Shown: positions 16,299-26,477, counted from the stretch's first letter. The stretch is 48,853 nucleotides of DNA from an uncultured Aquimarina sp. (GCA_947498595.1 CANMKX010000030.1:1-48853), one strand, 5' to 3'. The notes: generated by a model not told the origin, from the letters alone. Numbers and translations: made by a program.

Positions 16299-19200
16299 AT
16301 GTTTAATAAAATTATATCCTTTTCTATAAAGAACAAACTCTTTATAGGAATACTAACATTGGGACTTATTTGCATCGGAATTTATTCTTTGAAGCAAATC
16401 CCAATTGATGCCGTTCCAGACATCACAAACAATCAAGTGCAAATCGTAACAACCTCTAAATCATTAGCTCCACAAGAAGTTGAACAGTATATCACCTATC
16501 CTGTAGAAATAGCAATGGCTAATATCCCAGGGATTGAAGAAATTAGATCCATTTCTAGATATGGACTATCTGTTGTTACATTGATTTTTGAAGATAATAT
16601 TGATCTTTTAAAAGCTCGTCAATTTGTTAGTGAACAAATTAAAGAAGCTGAAAACGAAATTGCATCAGAATTAGGTACACCAGAAATGATGCCTATTACT
16701 ACAGGGTTAGGAGAAATCTATCAATACATTCTTACTGTCGAGAAAGGATACGAATCAAAATATTCGATCACAGAATTACGAACAATTCAAGATTGGATAG
16801 TTCGTAGGCAATTAATGGGAACCAAAGGAATTATTGATATTTCTACCTATGGAGGTAAATTAAAACAATACGAAGTAGCAGTAAAACCTGATTTATTACG
16901 AAATTATAATATAACAATTAGCGAAGTTTTTGAAGCTTTAAAAAGTAATAATGAAAATGCTGGTGGTAGTTATATCGAAAAAGGGAATAGTTCATATTAT
17001 ATTAGAGCATTAGGAACTGTAAAAGCCAAAGAGGATATAGAACAAACTGTAGTTTCTACAATTAATGAAGTTCCTATTTTAATAAAAGACCTTGCCGAAG
17101 TTCGTATAGGAAGCGCTCCTAGATTTGGAGCTATGACTATGGACGGAAAAGGAGAAGTTGTGGGGGGAATCTCATTGATGTACAAAGGAGAAAATTCTGC
17201 ACAAGTTATTCAAAATGTAAAAGATCGTATAAAAATTATTAAGGAAGCATTACCTGAAGGTGTCAAAATACAGCCTTATTTAGATAGATCAGAGTTAGTA
17301 GGTCGTGCTATCAATACTGTGTCAAAAAACTTATTAGAAGGTGGACTAATCGTTATTTTTGTTTTAGTACTATTATTAGGCAATTTTAGAGCTGGTTTGG
17401 TAGTAGCTTCGGTTATTCCTTTATCTCTCTTATTTGCTATTACATTAATGAACATTTTTGGTGTCTCTGCTAATTTAATGTCATTAGGGGCTATTGATTT
17501 CGGATTAGTCGTAGATGGATCAATAATTGTTGTTGAAGCAATTATTCATCGCCTTTATTTAGGTAAAAATAGAATACTAACTCAGCAAGAAATGGATGAT
17601 GCTGTATTCACGTCTTCTTCAAAAATTCGAAAATCTGCTGCTTTTGGAGAAATCATCATTTTGATTGTATACTTGCCAATCTTAGCATTAACTGGTATTG
17701 AAGGGAAAATGTTTGGTCCTATGGCACAAACTGTAAGTTTTGCAATCTTAGGAGCTTTAATATTATCATTAACATATGTTCCAATGATGAGTGCTTTATG
17801 TCTGAACAAGAAAATTATCTTAAAAGAGACAATTGCAGATAAAATAATGAATCGTGCAGCTAAAGCATACCTTCCTTTATTACAAAAAATATTAGTCAAT
17901 AGTAAAATTGCAATCATTAGTACATTACTTATTTTTATAGCTAGTATTTATGCTTTTTCTAAAATGGGAGGAGAATTTATTCCTACCTTAGAAGAAGGTG
18001 ATTTAGCTTTGCAAGCTAGTATACAACCAGGTAGTTCTTTGACAGAAAGTATAAAAACTACTTCTAAAATTGAGCGTCTTCTTAAAGAGAATTTTCCAGA
18101 AGTAAAACATGTTGTTTCAAAAATTGGAGCTGCCGAGATACCGACTGATCCAATGGGAATTGAAAATTTTGATATCATGATTGCCATGAAAGATCAAAGC
18201 GAATGGACTACTTCTCAAGATCGTGAAGAATTAGCCTTTCTTATGAAAGAAAAATTAGAAGATATTATAGGCGTTGCTATTGAAATTACACAACCAATTC
18301 AATTAAGATTTAATGAATTAATTAGCGGTTCAAAATCTGACATCGCAATAAAAATATTTGGAGAAGATTCTAAAATTTTATTCAAAAAAGCTAATGAAGC
18401 AGCAAAGTTAATTCAAGGAATTAAAGGTATTGGTGACTTAACAGTTGAACAAGTAACAGGTTTACCTCAATTGTTAATTAATTATGATAGAGCTCAAATT
18501 GCACGATATGGAGTCTCTATAGCAGATTTGAATACTATAATCAAAAGTAGTTATGCTGGGAAAATTGCGGGTACTGTATACGAAAATGAACGAAAGTTTG
18601 ATTTGGTTGTACGGCTACACCCTGAAGCAAAAAAGGATTTAAAACTTAATACGTTGTATATTAAAACAGCAAAAGGTATTCAAGTTCCAATTAGTGAGTT
18701 AGCTAATATTCGTATTGAAAATGGCCCTAATCAGATCTCTAGAGAAAATGCTCAAAGACGCGTAACTATTGGTATTAATGCTAGGAATAGAGATGTGGAG
18801 AGTTTAGTTACAGACATACAAAACAAGTTAAATAGTCAATTAAATTTAGCTCCTGGATATATTGTAAAATACGGAGGGCAATTTGAGAATTTAAATAAAG
18901 CTAAAAAAAGACTAGGGATTGCTGTACCTGTAGCACTTGCTTTAATTATTTTATTATTATTTATAACATTTGATTCTTTTAAGTATGCATTATTGATATT
19001 TACAGCTGTACCGCTTTCTGCTATTGGAGGAATTGTAGCGCTTTACCTTAGAGGAATGCCTTTTAGTATTTCGGCTGGAATTGGATTCATTGCATTATTT
19101 GGAGTAGCTGTATTAAACGGTATTGTATTGATCAGTTATTTCAATACTCTAAAAAAAGAAAAGCCTGAAACCCCAATTTTAGATATTATTTTAGAAGGTG

Positions 19201-20600
19201 CAAAAGTACGTTTAAGACCTGTTTTATTAACTGCAACAGTTGCCTCCTTAGGTTTTCTACCTATGGCAATATCATCTTCAGCTGGAGCAGAAGTACAAAA
19301 GCCTTTAGCAACAGTAGTTATAGGAGGATTAATAACAGCTACTTTTTTAACCTTATTAATTCTACCAGCTTTATATCAAATCATGGAGAAAAAGAAACAA
19401 ATAAAGCCTCCCAAAGGAATCGCTATCTTGATTTTATTAATAGGCTTTTCAACAATGAAAGCTCAAGAAAGCAAAACGATACTAACGCAAGAAGAAGCTG
19501 TAGAAATGGCAACACAAAATGCGGTTGCCATAAAAAATGCTACATTAGATATTGAGAATGCAAAAGCAAGTAAAAAAGGAGCTTTTACATTGGCTCCAAT
19601 AAGAGTTAGTTATCAAGATGTAGGTGTAGCAGAAGGTATTAATGAAACAGAATGGAGTGTCTTGCAAAACTTTGGTTCGATCATCACTCAAGTAAAGAGA
19701 AGTAAGCTAGCTTCAGCTCAAATAAAACTTGAAGAAAGTAACAAGAAACTAACCCAACGTCAGGTTATATTAAAAGTTAGTACGCTATATCAACAATGGC
19801 AATTCTTATATGCAAAATTACAATTGATTGATGAACAATTGGATAATAATAAGTATATAAAAGAAATTTCTAGCACACTACATACTTCTGGAGAAATAAG
19901 TGGTTTAGAAAACGATCTTGCCATTCTTAGATCTGTATCTATTGAAACTCAAAGAAGTAATATTTATAAAGATTTTATAGCAATTGAAAATCAATTAAAA
20001 AAAGAATTACAATTGAATAAAGCTATAAAACCAGCAACGCGTATACCTGGAAAACTAAATTTACCAATACTAGAGAAAGATACATCTCTTGAATTTTCTG
20101 ATAATTTACAACTTCAAAATGAAGTTAGCGAAAAAAATGTTTCTTTAGCAAAATCCAAATACTACCCAGAGATCTCTGCTGGAATAATAAATAGAAAAAC
20201 AGGTAACACAAAAGCTTATAATGGATTTAAAGTTCAAGTAAACATCCCAATATGGTTTTGGAGCAATAATTCAAAAGTAAAACAACAAAAAATTTCACAA
20301 GAACAACTTGCTAACGAAACAAATGCACTAGCTATTGCTGTAGAAAACAATATTAAAAGTGCAAAAGAACAAGTGATCACATTCAATGAACAATTATCAA
20401 AAATTAATGATGAAACACTGAAAAAAGCAAATGATTTTGTTTCTAAACTTAAAATAGCCTTTAAAGAAGGAGAAATAGATGCGTATCAATATGCACAAAG
20501 TTTTGAATCATATTTTCAAACAATGCAGAACTATCTAGATTTAGTTTATAACTATAATCAATCAATTATCTCTTACCAATATTATATAGACACACTTTAA
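16299..20600 (+). CDS. CusA/CzcA-type metal RND pump fused to a TolC-like outer-membrane factor
   Basis: The 1433-residue product starts at ATG 16299 (MFNKIISFSIKNKLF), the normal RND start; the open frame extends further upstream without support. Residues 1 to about 1030 form a heavy-metal RND proton antiporter with 12 membrane segments. The metal-pump signature DFGLVVDG lies near 400-407. A second hydrophobic stretch (about 1041-1056, GIAILILLIGFSTMKAQ) reads as an internal signal peptide, and residues from about 1060 to 1433 are a TolC-like outer-membrane factor with long helical hairpins. Fused forms are known in Bacteroidota. It would export Cu, Zn, Co or Cd; which metal cannot be told. 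The adaptor gene follows after 46 bases. Confidence 0.92.
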   Translation: MFNKIISFSIKNKLFIGILTLGLICIGIYSLKQIPIDAVPDITNNQVQIVTTSKSLAPQEVEQYITYPVEIAMANIPGIEEIRSISRYGLSVVTLIFEDNIDLLKARQFVSEQIKEAENEIASELGTPEMMPITTGLGEIYQYILTVEKGYESKYSITELRTIQDWIVRRQLMGTKGIIDISTYGGKLKQYEVAVKPDLLRNYNITISEVFEALKSNNENAGGSYIEKGNSSYYIRALGTVKAKEDIEQTVVSTINEVPILIKDLAEVRIGSAPRFGAMTMDGKGEVVGGISLMYKGENSAQVIQNVKDRIKIIKEALPEGVKIQPYLDRSELVGRAINTVSKNLLEGGLIVIFVLVLLLGNFRAGLVVASVIPLSLLFAITLMNIFGVSANLMSLGAIDFGLVVDGSIIVVEAIIHRLYLGKNRILTQQEMDDAVFTSSSKIRKSAAFGEIIILIVYLPILALTGIEGKMFGPMAQTVSFAILGALILSLTYVPMMSALCLNKKIILKETIADKIMNRAAKAYLPLLQKILVNSKIAIISTLLIFIASIYAFSKMGGEFIPTLEEGDLALQASIQPGSSLTESIKTTSKIERLLKENFPEVKHVVSKIGAAEIPTDPMGIENFDIMIAMKDQSEWTTSQDREELAFLMKEKLEDIIGVAIEITQPIQLRFNELISGSKSDIAIKIFGEDSKILFKKANEAAKLIQGIKGIGDLTVEQVTGLPQLLINYDRAQIARYGVSIADLNTIIKSSYAGKIAGTVYENERKFDLVVRLHPEAKKDLKLNTLYIKTAKGIQVPISELANIRIENGPNQISRENAQRRVTIGINARNRDVESLVTDIQNKLNSQLNLAPGYIVKYGGQFENLNKAKKRLGIAVPVALALIILLLFITFDSFKYALLIFTAVPLSAIGGIVALYLRGMPFSISAGIGFIALFGVAVLNGIVLISYFNTLKKEKPETPILDIILEGAKVRLRPVLLTATVASLGFLPMAISSSAGAEVQKPLATVVIGGLITATFLTLLILPALYQIMEKKKQIKPPKGIAILILLIGFSTMKAQESKTILTQEEAVEMATQNAVAIKNATLDIENAKASKKGAFTLAPIRVSYQDVGVAEGINETEWSVLQNFGSIITQVKRSKLASAQIKLEESNKKLTQRQVILKVSTLYQQWQFLYAKLQLIDEQLDNNKYIKEISSTLHTSGEISGLENDLAILRSVSIETQRSNIYKDFIAIENQLKKELQLNKAIKPATRIPGKLNLPILEKDTSLEFSDNLQLQNEVSEKNVSLAKSKYYPEISAGIINRKTGNTKAYNGFKVQVNIPIWFWSNNSKVKQQKISQEQLANETNALAIAVENNIKSAKEQVITFNEQLSKINDETLKKANDFVSKLKIAFKEGEIDAYQYAQSFESYFQTMQNYLDLVYNYNQSIISYQYYIDTL

Positions 20601-20646
20601 AATAAGTAGCATTACAAAATATAGTGATGCACATAAAAACATACTG

Positions 20647-21834
20647 ATGAAAAGAATATTTTTAATTATCATAATAGTATCAAGCATTATTAGTTGCAAT
20701 ACTTCTAAAGAAGAAAAAGAAACCCATTCAGAAAATCATGATGAACATGCTCATGGTGAAAATGAAGAAGGACATAATAATGAAGCTCATTTAACAATAG
20801 AACAAATTAAATTAGCAGGAATAAAAACGGGAGCCATAACAAAACAAATGATTAAAGATGAGCTAGCACTTATAGGTGAAATTCAGGTACCTCCTCAAAG
20901 TAAAGCTACGGTATATGCACCAATAGAAGCCTTTGTTGAAAAGGCTACTTTATTGCCTGGTGAAAAAGTTGTTAAAGGACAAATTATAGCTACTCTTAAA
21001 CATCCAAAATTCATTGAGATGCAACAACAATTTCTAGAAGCAAATATTGAATTATCAACCAATACAGCTAATTATGACAGAAAAAAATCATTATTAGAAA
21101 AAGATATAATATCTAGAAAGTCTTTTCAAGCTATAGAATCCAAATATCTTACGTCAAAAAGCTTAGTAGATAGTTATGGTTCACAATTAGAAATATTAGG
21201 CTTCAATCCTTCAATTATCAAGTCTAAAGGAGTGCAAAAATTACTTTATGTAACTGCTCCTATTACAGGGTATATTACGATTAATAATTTGAATAAAGGA
21301 AAATTTGTTTCTTCTAATGAACTTATGTACGAAATTATTAATAACGATCACATGCATGTAGAATTACAAGTTTTTGCTACAGATTTGAATAAAATAAAGA
21401 AAGGGAGTCCAATATTATTCAATGTAAAAGGAGTTAAAAAAGAGTATCAAGGAGAAGTTGAATTAATTGGGACAAAAATAAAAGAAGAAACAAAAACAGC
21501 TGATATACATGGACATTTTGAAGACCCTGATAAAGTAATAAAACCAGGGATGTATGTAGAAGCAAGAATATTATCTTCTACAGCAAGAGAAGGCTATACA
21601 GTCCCTGAAACAGCCATTATAGAACAAGAAGGTGAATATTATTTATTTACGCCAAAAAGTAATGTAGAATTTATTCGATTAAAAATAATAAAAGGGAAAA
21701 CTCAAGGTGGGAAAACTGAAATAAAAAATATTGAAGGAAACAATTACTCAGTACCTATCATTACTGAAGGTGCATATTACCTAAAAGGAGCACTATTACA
21801 AAGTTCTGGAGAAATGGGAGGTCATAATCATTAA
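20647..21834 (+). CDS. RND periplasmic adaptor lipoprotein (CusB/CzcB-like)
   Basis: This 395-residue membrane-fusion protein links the RND pump to the outer-membrane factor. A lipoprotein signal ends at Cys17. Next comes a His/Glu/Asp-rich metal-binding stretch (about 27-47, with HDEHAHGE) and another His pair at the C-terminus (GGHNH). The barrel-sandwich hybrid and hairpin regions follow (IYAPIEAFVEKA-like biotinyl-lipoyl half, VTAPITGYITINN half), then beta-barrel and membrane-proximal domains. The histidine tails point to a metal chaperone role and support metal rather than drug export. It is the last gene of the operon, 46 bases after the pump. Confidence 0.92.
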   Translation: MKRIFLIIIIVSSIISCNTSKEEKETHSENHDEHAHGENEEGHNNEAHLTIEQIKLAGIKTGAITKQMIKDELALIGEIQVPPQSKATVYAPIEAFVEKATLLPGEKVVKGQIIATLKHPKFIEMQQQFLEANIELSTNTANYDRKKSLLEKDIISRKSFQAIESKYLTSKSLVDSYGSQLEILGFNPSIIKSKGVQKLLYVTAPITGYITINNLNKGKFVSSNELMYEIINNDHMHVELQVFATDLNKIKKGSPILFNVKGVKKEYQGEVELIGTKIKEETKTADIHGHFEDPDKVIKPGMYVEARILSSTAREGYTVPETAIIEQEGEYYLFTPKSNVEFIRLKIIKGKTQGGKTEIKNIEGNNYSVPIITEGAYYLKGALLQSSGEMGGHNH

Positions 21835-21862
21835 AATTCATCCATAAGGTTTACTATTGACT

Positions 21863-21896
21863 AAAGCTCTTGATATTTTATCAAGAGCTTTTTTGT
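21863..21896 (+). terminator. Terminator of the metal efflux operon
   Basis: A 13-bp stem (21863-21875 with 21879-21891) has a 3-base loop and ends in T6. Confidence 0.92.
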
Positions 21897-21971
21897 TTAT
21901 AAAGGTTTCTATTTTGTAAATAGATTGAAATATTTTTTTCAACTAAGTTTTTAGTTTAAAGAAATATCATA

Positions 21972-21979
21972 TACTTTTG
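21972..21979 (+). promoter_or_regulatory. -7 box of the GLPGLI gene
   Basis: TACTTTTG is an exact TAnnTTTG match, placing the transcription start near 21983, 20 bases before the ATG. Confidence 0.6.
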
Positions 21980-22002
21980 CCTATCATTTTAAAAAGAAAC
22001 CT

Positions 22003-22797
22003 ATGAGATATATATTAACTATTTTAGTATTCAGCCCTTTATTTTTAAAAGCACAAAGAATAACAGTATTCTATGAAGAGGTGATAAATGAAAAAAACAA
22101 TCAAGTAATAGTTAGTTCAGAGGGGTATACTAATAAGACAGATCACGATATTATTCATTATGAAAATGATCTAATAAATAAAGAGATACCAACTTATTCA
22201 ATTAAGACAATTTTAAAAATTGATGAATCAAAATCAATTTATTATCCTTTAAAAAGAAGAACAAACGATACATTAGTTTCCAACAATACTTCAGGCGTAG
22301 GAAGGAAAATAGGAGTAAAAAAAATTAGATTAAATAATGAACAAATAATTTTTAGAGATTTAAAAAATAAAAAAAGCGTTACTTCATTTACATCTCACAT
22401 ATTTGATTATACAAAAAAGAATTTCTTAATTGAAGAGTCATTGGTCATAAATAATTGGATAATGTCAAAAAGTAAAAAGAAGATTAAAAAATACCAATGC
22501 AAAAAAGCTATTATAAAAAAATACAAATTTCCTTATAGTGATTTCCCTAATCATACAAATATTGATGAAGATTTAGAAGTTTGGTATACTGAAGAAATAC
22601 CTATTTCGCAAGGCCCTAGAGAATTTTGGGGGTTACCTGGTCTTATCTTAGAAATAAAACATGGAAGAAAAGTTATTAAAGCAAATCAAATTATTATTGA
22701 TTCAGAAGAATTTACTATAGAACCACCGACTAGAGGTGAAAAAATATCATATCAAGAATTCCTCGATTTGCCCGCTAAATTGTTTAATGAAAATTAA
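22003..22797 (+). CDS. GLPGLI-family exported protein
   Basis: A 264-residue protein with an N-terminal signal peptide (residues 1-17, ending KAQ). The family-defining motif FWGLPGLILEI is present, with GLPGLI at 210-215. The family is widespread in Bacteroidota, in the periplasm or at the surface; its biochemical role is unknown. The preceding VWYTEEIPISQGP is also typical. It stands alone, with its own -7 box 24-31 bases upstream. Confidence 0.9.
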   Translation: MRYILTILVFSPLFLKAQRITVFYEEVINEKNNQVIVSSEGYTNKTDHDIIHYENDLINKEIPTYSIKTILKIDESKSIYYPLKRRTNDTLVSNNTSGVGRKIGVKKIRLNNEQIIFRDLKNKKSVTSFTSHIFDYTKKNFLIEESLVINNWIMSKSKKKIKKYQCKKAIIKKYKFPYSDFPNHTNIDEDLEVWYTEEIPISQGPREFWGLPGLILEIKHGRKVIKANQIIIDSEEFTIEPPTRGEKISYQEFLDLPAKLFNEN

Positions 22798-22852
22798 ATA
22801 ATCTTTAAGAGTAAAATAGCTAATTCAATTTAGGTGTTTTTTATAAAAAAAT

Positions 22853-22891
22853 AAAAGGCTAACAAGAACATAAAATTCAAGCTAGCCTTTT
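22853..22891. terminator. Hairpin A, copy of a duplicated terminator
   Basis: AAAAGGCTA (22853-22861) pairs with TAGCCTTTT (22883-22891). It lies 55 bases after the GLPGLI stop. Read on the minus strand it is followed by a T-rich run, so it can also stop leftward transcripts. It shares both arms and the AAGCTAGCCTTT segment with hairpin B. Confidence 0.7.
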
Positions 22892-22937
22892 GAAAGAAAA
22901 AAATAAAAAAAGTTTATACAATATGTCATATATAATA

Positions 22938-22967
22938 AAAGGCTATCTTATAATTAAGCTAGCCTTT
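22938..22967 (-). terminator. Hairpin B, terminator of the GG-leader peptide gene
   Basis: On the minus strand AAAGGCTA (22967-22960) pairs with TAGCCTTT (22945-22938), and T/A-rich sequence follows. It lies about 30 bases after the peptide stop codon and is a near-repeat of hairpin A, 84 bp away. Confidence 0.75.
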
Positions 22968-22996
22968 ATTCGAGAATATGAAATTGTTTATATTGT

Positions 22997-23161
22997 TTAA
23001 CAATCGTCAAAATCTATTGAGCATTGAATCTCAGAGCAATGATCTCCAAAATCAGTACACTCTCCGTGGTAAAAGCATTTTTTTCTACCTCCTTGAATAG
23101 ATTGTTGTTGTTGTTTGTTTAATCGTTCAATCCCATTTAGGTTTAAAATGTTGTTTAACAT
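22997..23161 (-). CDS. Double-glycine-leader, five-cysteine peptide precursor
   Basis: A 54-residue peptide that I found by reading the minus strand of the leuB/GLPGLI gap. The N-terminal part (MLNNILNLNGIERLNKQQQQ) ends in SIQGG at 21-25, a double-glycine leader of the ComC/natural-product-precursor type found in Bacteroidota. The predicted 29-residue core begins RKKC and holds five cysteines at 29, 35, 42, 47 and 54, the last being the C-terminal residue, plus several Asp and Glu. It looks like a bacteriocin, pheromone or other processed peptide that would be exported by a peptidase-containing ABC transporter. No maturation, transport or immunity gene is nearby in this window. A terminator hairpin follows its stop. 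Confidence 0.8.
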   Translation of the reverse strand: MLNNILNLNGIERLNKQQQQSIQGGRKKCFYHGECTDFGDHCSEIQCSIDFDDC

Positions 23162-23296
23162 GATTTTAAATTTATTTATTAATTGTTGTTGTTATTAAAA
23201 GTAAATAAAATAAAACCTAAACTATTGTGGATTGACCATAGAATTAATATGGTTAATCAAACGATATTCAAAAAAGGATATGTTTATGAACGTTTA

Positions 23297-24412
23297 TTAT
23301 ATAATAGTTGATTGACCTACATGAATATTCTCAAAATTAATATTAGAATCTTCAGGGTTTTCAATATAATCAGCAATGAAATCTCCGACTTTTTCTGTAG
23401 TTAAAGGATTTTCAGGATTAAGATCGGATGTTGTAATGTTTAATTCTAAAGCTTTTTCTACAGCAAGTTTAATCATCATTGCTTCTTGATGTAGATTAAA
23501 ATGCTCTAGAAGCATGGCAGCAGATAAAATTGCTGCGATAGGATTTGCTATTCCTTTTCCTGTTGCTTGAGGATACGACCCGTGTATAGGTTCAAACATG
23601 CAATAAGTATCTCCAACAGATGCAGAAGCTAAAAGACCTATAGAGCCTCCAATAACACTAGCTTCATCAGAAATAATATCGCCAAACATATTTTCGGTAA
23701 CAATTACATCAAACTGATTAGGATTTAAAATCATCTGCATTGCTGCATTATCAACAAACATGAAATCTAATGTTACATCAGTATACTGAGTAGCGATCTC
23801 AGTAACGACTTTTCTCCATAAACGAGAGGATTCTAGTACATTAGCTTTATCTATAAGAGTTACTTTTTTTCTGCGATTTTGTGCAGCTTTAAAAGCTAAA
23901 TGTGTAATGCGTTCAATTTCTTCTTTAGAATATTCGCAAAGATCAGAGGCAATAGTACCTTCAGAATTGGTATGTTTTTTTCCAAAATAGATTCCTCCAG
24001 TTAATTCTCTATAAATAGAAATATCTGTTCCCTCAATGATAGATCGTTTTAAAGGAGATTTATCAAGTAGAGTATCATACGCTTTTACAGGACGAATATT
24101 TGCATATAAACCTAATTCTTTACGAAGTTTTAATAATCCTTGTTCAGGTCGGATAGGGGCGTTAGGATTGTTATCATATTTTGGGTCACCAATGGCACCA
24201 AAAAGAACAGCGTCTGTATCTTTACATAGGTCTAGAGTCTCATCAGGCAGCGGATTATTAGTTTTGTCTATAGCAATAGCACCAACAAGTGCATCTTTAA
24301 AAATAAATGTGTGATTAAAACTATGTCCTATTGCTTCTAAAGCTTTTATAGCTTGGGTTGTTACTTCTGGTCCAATTCCATCTCCAGCAAGTACAGCGAT
24401 GTTTAATTTCAT
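23297..24412 (-). CDS. leuB: 3-isopropylmalate dehydrogenase
   Basis: A 371-residue NAD-dependent enzyme that oxidises and decarboxylates (2R,3S)-3-isopropylmalate to 2-oxoisocaproate in leucine synthesis. Visible features are the start IAVLAGDGIGPEV, ELTGGIYFG with the catalytic tyrosine, TLIDKANVLESSR with the catalytic lysine, FVDNAAMQMI, and the metal-binding NMFGDIISDEASVIGGSIG. It is the last gene of the leuACDB operon, 55 bases after leuD. Length is normal. Confidence 0.97.
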   Translation of the reverse strand: MKLNIAVLAGDGIGPEVTTQAIKALEAIGHSFNHTFIFKDALVGAIAIDKTNNPLPDETLDLCKDTDAVLFGAIGDPKYDNNPNAPIRPEQGLLKLRKELGLYANIRPVKAYDTLLDKSPLKRSIIEGTDISIYRELTGGIYFGKKHTNSEGTIASDLCEYSKEEIERITHLAFKAAQNRRKKVTLIDKANVLESSRLWRKVVTEIATQYTDVTLDFMFVDNAAMQMILNPNQFDVIVTENMFGDIISDEASVIGGSIGLLASASVGDTYCMFEPIHGSYPQATGKGIANPIAAILSAAMLLEHFNLHQEAMMIKLAVEKALELNITTSDLNPENPLTTEKVGDFIADYIENPEDSNINFENIHVGQSTII

Positions 24413-24467
24413 ATTAATAGTATTTAGAAATTATCCTAATGATTGAGTTTGTGTTTATCTATGGGGG

Positions 24468-25061
24468 TTATAGTGAATTCTGTTGTAATTCAAATTTTTC
24501 TATAGCGTCTTTATTATTTAATAAAAAATCAATATCGTCATAACCATTTAATAGACAAGTTTTCTTGTAACTATTAATCTCAAAAGAAGCCATTGCTCCA
24601 GATGTTGTTATTTTTAAAAATTGCTCTTCTAAATTTACCTCAAAAGTTGCTGTAGGATTCTTATTAATTTCAGAAAATAAAGTACTTAAGAAATCTGGAG
24701 AAACTTGAATAGGTAAAACACCATTATTTAAAGCATTTCCTTTAAAAATATCTGCAAAGAAACTTGAGATTACTACTTTAAATCCATAATCGTGGAGTGC
24801 CCAAGCAGCATGCTCTCTACTAGATCCACAACCAAAATTGTCCCCAGCAATTAAAATCTCACCACTATAAAGCGTATTGTTTAATGGAAAATCAAGATTA
24901 CTGGTGCCATCTTTATGAAAACGCCAATCTTTAAATAAATTTTTACCAAAACCTTCTCTACTAGTAGCTTTTAAAAATCTAGCAGGGATAATTTGATCAG
25001 TATCGACATTCTCTATAGTCAATGGAACTGCTGTTGATATTAATGTTGAAAATTTATCCAT
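24468..25061 (-). CDS. leuD: 3-isopropylmalate dehydratase small subunit
   Basis: The 197-residue swivel-domain subunit pairs with LeuC to interconvert 2- and 3-isopropylmalate. Key sequences are [15 protein letters not shown] at 17-31 and [11 protein letters not shown] at 75-85, which contacts the substrate. Length matches the bacterial LeuD family. The start is the ATG 2 bases after the leuC stop, indicating tight coupling so that the two subunits are made together. Confidence 0.97.
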   Translation of the reverse strand: MDKFSTLISTAVPLTIENVDTDQIIPARFLKATSREGFGKNLFKDWRFHKDGTSNLDFPLNNTLYSGEILIAGDNFGCGSSREHAAWALHDYGFKVVISSFFADIFKGNALNNGVLPIQVSPDFLSTLFSEINKNPTATFEVNLEEQFLKITTSGAMASFEINSYKKTCLLNGYDDIDFLLNNKDAIEKFELQQNSL

Positions 25062-25063
25062 GC

Positions 25064-26446
25064 TTAATTAAGATATTTAGTAAAGTCTATTATTTTTCCT
25101 TCAATTGCAGTTGCAGCAGCCATCAAGGGACTAGCTAATATTGTTCTAGCTCCTTGACCTTGTCTTCCTTCAAAATTTCGGTTTGATGTTGAGACACAAT
25201 ATTCACCTTCGGGAATTTTGTCATCATTCATAGCAAGACAAGCAGAACACCCTGGTTGACGTAATTTAAAACCAGCCTCTTCAAAAACTGCATTCAAGCC
25301 TTCATCAACAATTTGTTGTGCTACTTGTTGAGAACCAGGAACAAACCATGCGGTTACATTTTGTGCTTTTTGTTTTCCTTTAATATATGACGCAGCAACT
25401 CTAAAATCTTCAATACGACTATTAGTACAGCTACCGATAAAAACATAATTGATATTTTGATCAATTAAAGATTGTCCTTTTTCAAAAGCCATATATTGTA
25501 ATGCTTTATCAAAACTAGCATCGTTAATCGAAGGAATGTTTTCGTTAATGCTTATTCCCATACCTGGATTAGTTCCATAGGTTAACATAGGTTCAATATC
25601 AGCAGCATCAAAATGGTATTCTTGATCAAAAACAGCACCTTCATCTGTAGTTAAAGTACTCCAATAAGCCACTTTTTTATCAAAATCTTCATCTTGAGGT
25701 GCGAATTGACGATTTTTAATATAAGAAAAAGTCGTTTCATCTGGAGCAATCATTCCTCCACGAGCACCCATTTCGATACTCATGTTGCAGACAGTCATTC
25801 TACCTTCCATAGACATTTCTTCAAAAACGTTTCCTGCATATTCGCAAAAATATCCTGTACCAGAGTTAGTACCTAATTTAGCAATGATATATAAAATAAC
25901 ATCTTTAGGTAAAACACCAGCGTTTAATTTTCCATTGACGTTAACTCTTAAACTTTTAGGTTTTTGAAGTAATAAACATTGGCTAGCAAAAACTTGTGCA
26001 ACTTGACTTGTTCCTATTCCAAAAGCAATGCTACCAAACGCTCCGTGAGTTGAGGTATGACTATCACCACATACCATAGTCATACCAGGTTGGGTAATAC
26101 CTAATTCAGGAGCAATTACGTGAACGATACCGTTATATTTATGACCTAAACCGTATAATGTAATATCATTTTTTTTGCAATTAATAGTTAACTGTTCTAA
26201 TTGCTGTCTAGACATAGCATCTTTAACAGGCAAATGCTGATCTAGAGTGGGGGTATTGTGATCAGCAGTAGCAACTATTTGTTGAGGTCTAAAAATTGGT
26301 ATGTCACGTTTTTCAAGTTCATTAAAAGCTTGTGGACTTGTAACTTCGTGAATTAAATGTTTATCTATATATAGTATTTGAGGGCCATCTTTAATTTCTT
26401 TAACAACATGTGCATCCCAAACTTTATCAAAAAGTGTTTTTTTCAT
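25064..26446 (-). CDS. leuC: 3-isopropylmalate dehydratase large subunit
   Basis: The 460-residue aconitase-type subunit carries the catalytic [4Fe-4S] cluster. The three cluster ligands are visible: Cys340 in GSCTNSR and Cys400 and Cys403 in CSACLAMN. Other family sequences are [19 protein letters not shown] and [20 protein letters not shown]. It lies 31 bases after leuA and 2 bases before leuD, in one operon. Confidence 0.97.
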   Translation of the reverse strand: MKKTLFDKVWDAHVVKEIKDGPQILYIDKHLIHEVTSPQAFNELEKRDIPIFRPQQIVATADHNTPTLDQHLPVKDAMSRQQLEQLTINCKKNDITLYGLGHKYNGIVHVIAPELGITQPGMTMVCGDSHTSTHGAFGSIAFGIGTSQVAQVFASQCLLLQKPKSLRVNVNGKLNAGVLPKDVILYIIAKLGTNSGTGYFCEYAGNVFEEMSMEGRMTVCNMSIEMGARGGMIAPDETTFSYIKNRQFAPQDEDFDKKVAYWSTLTTDEGAVFDQEYHFDAADIEPMLTYGTNPGMGISINENIPSINDASFDKALQYMAFEKGQSLIDQNINYVFIGSCTNSRIEDFRVAASYIKGKQKAQNVTAWFVPGSQQVAQQIVDEGLNAVFEEAGFKLRQPGCSACLAMNDDKIPEGEYCVSTSNRNFEGRQGQGARTILASPLMAAATAIEGKIIDFTKYLN

Positions 26447-26477
26447 TTTTGGTACCTTTAAAAAGAGTAGAAATTTA

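Noticed and set aside
24036..24314. 92-residue plus-strand frame inside leuB
   Set aside because: It is the antisense shadow of a clearly conserved leuB; the composition is not protein-like.
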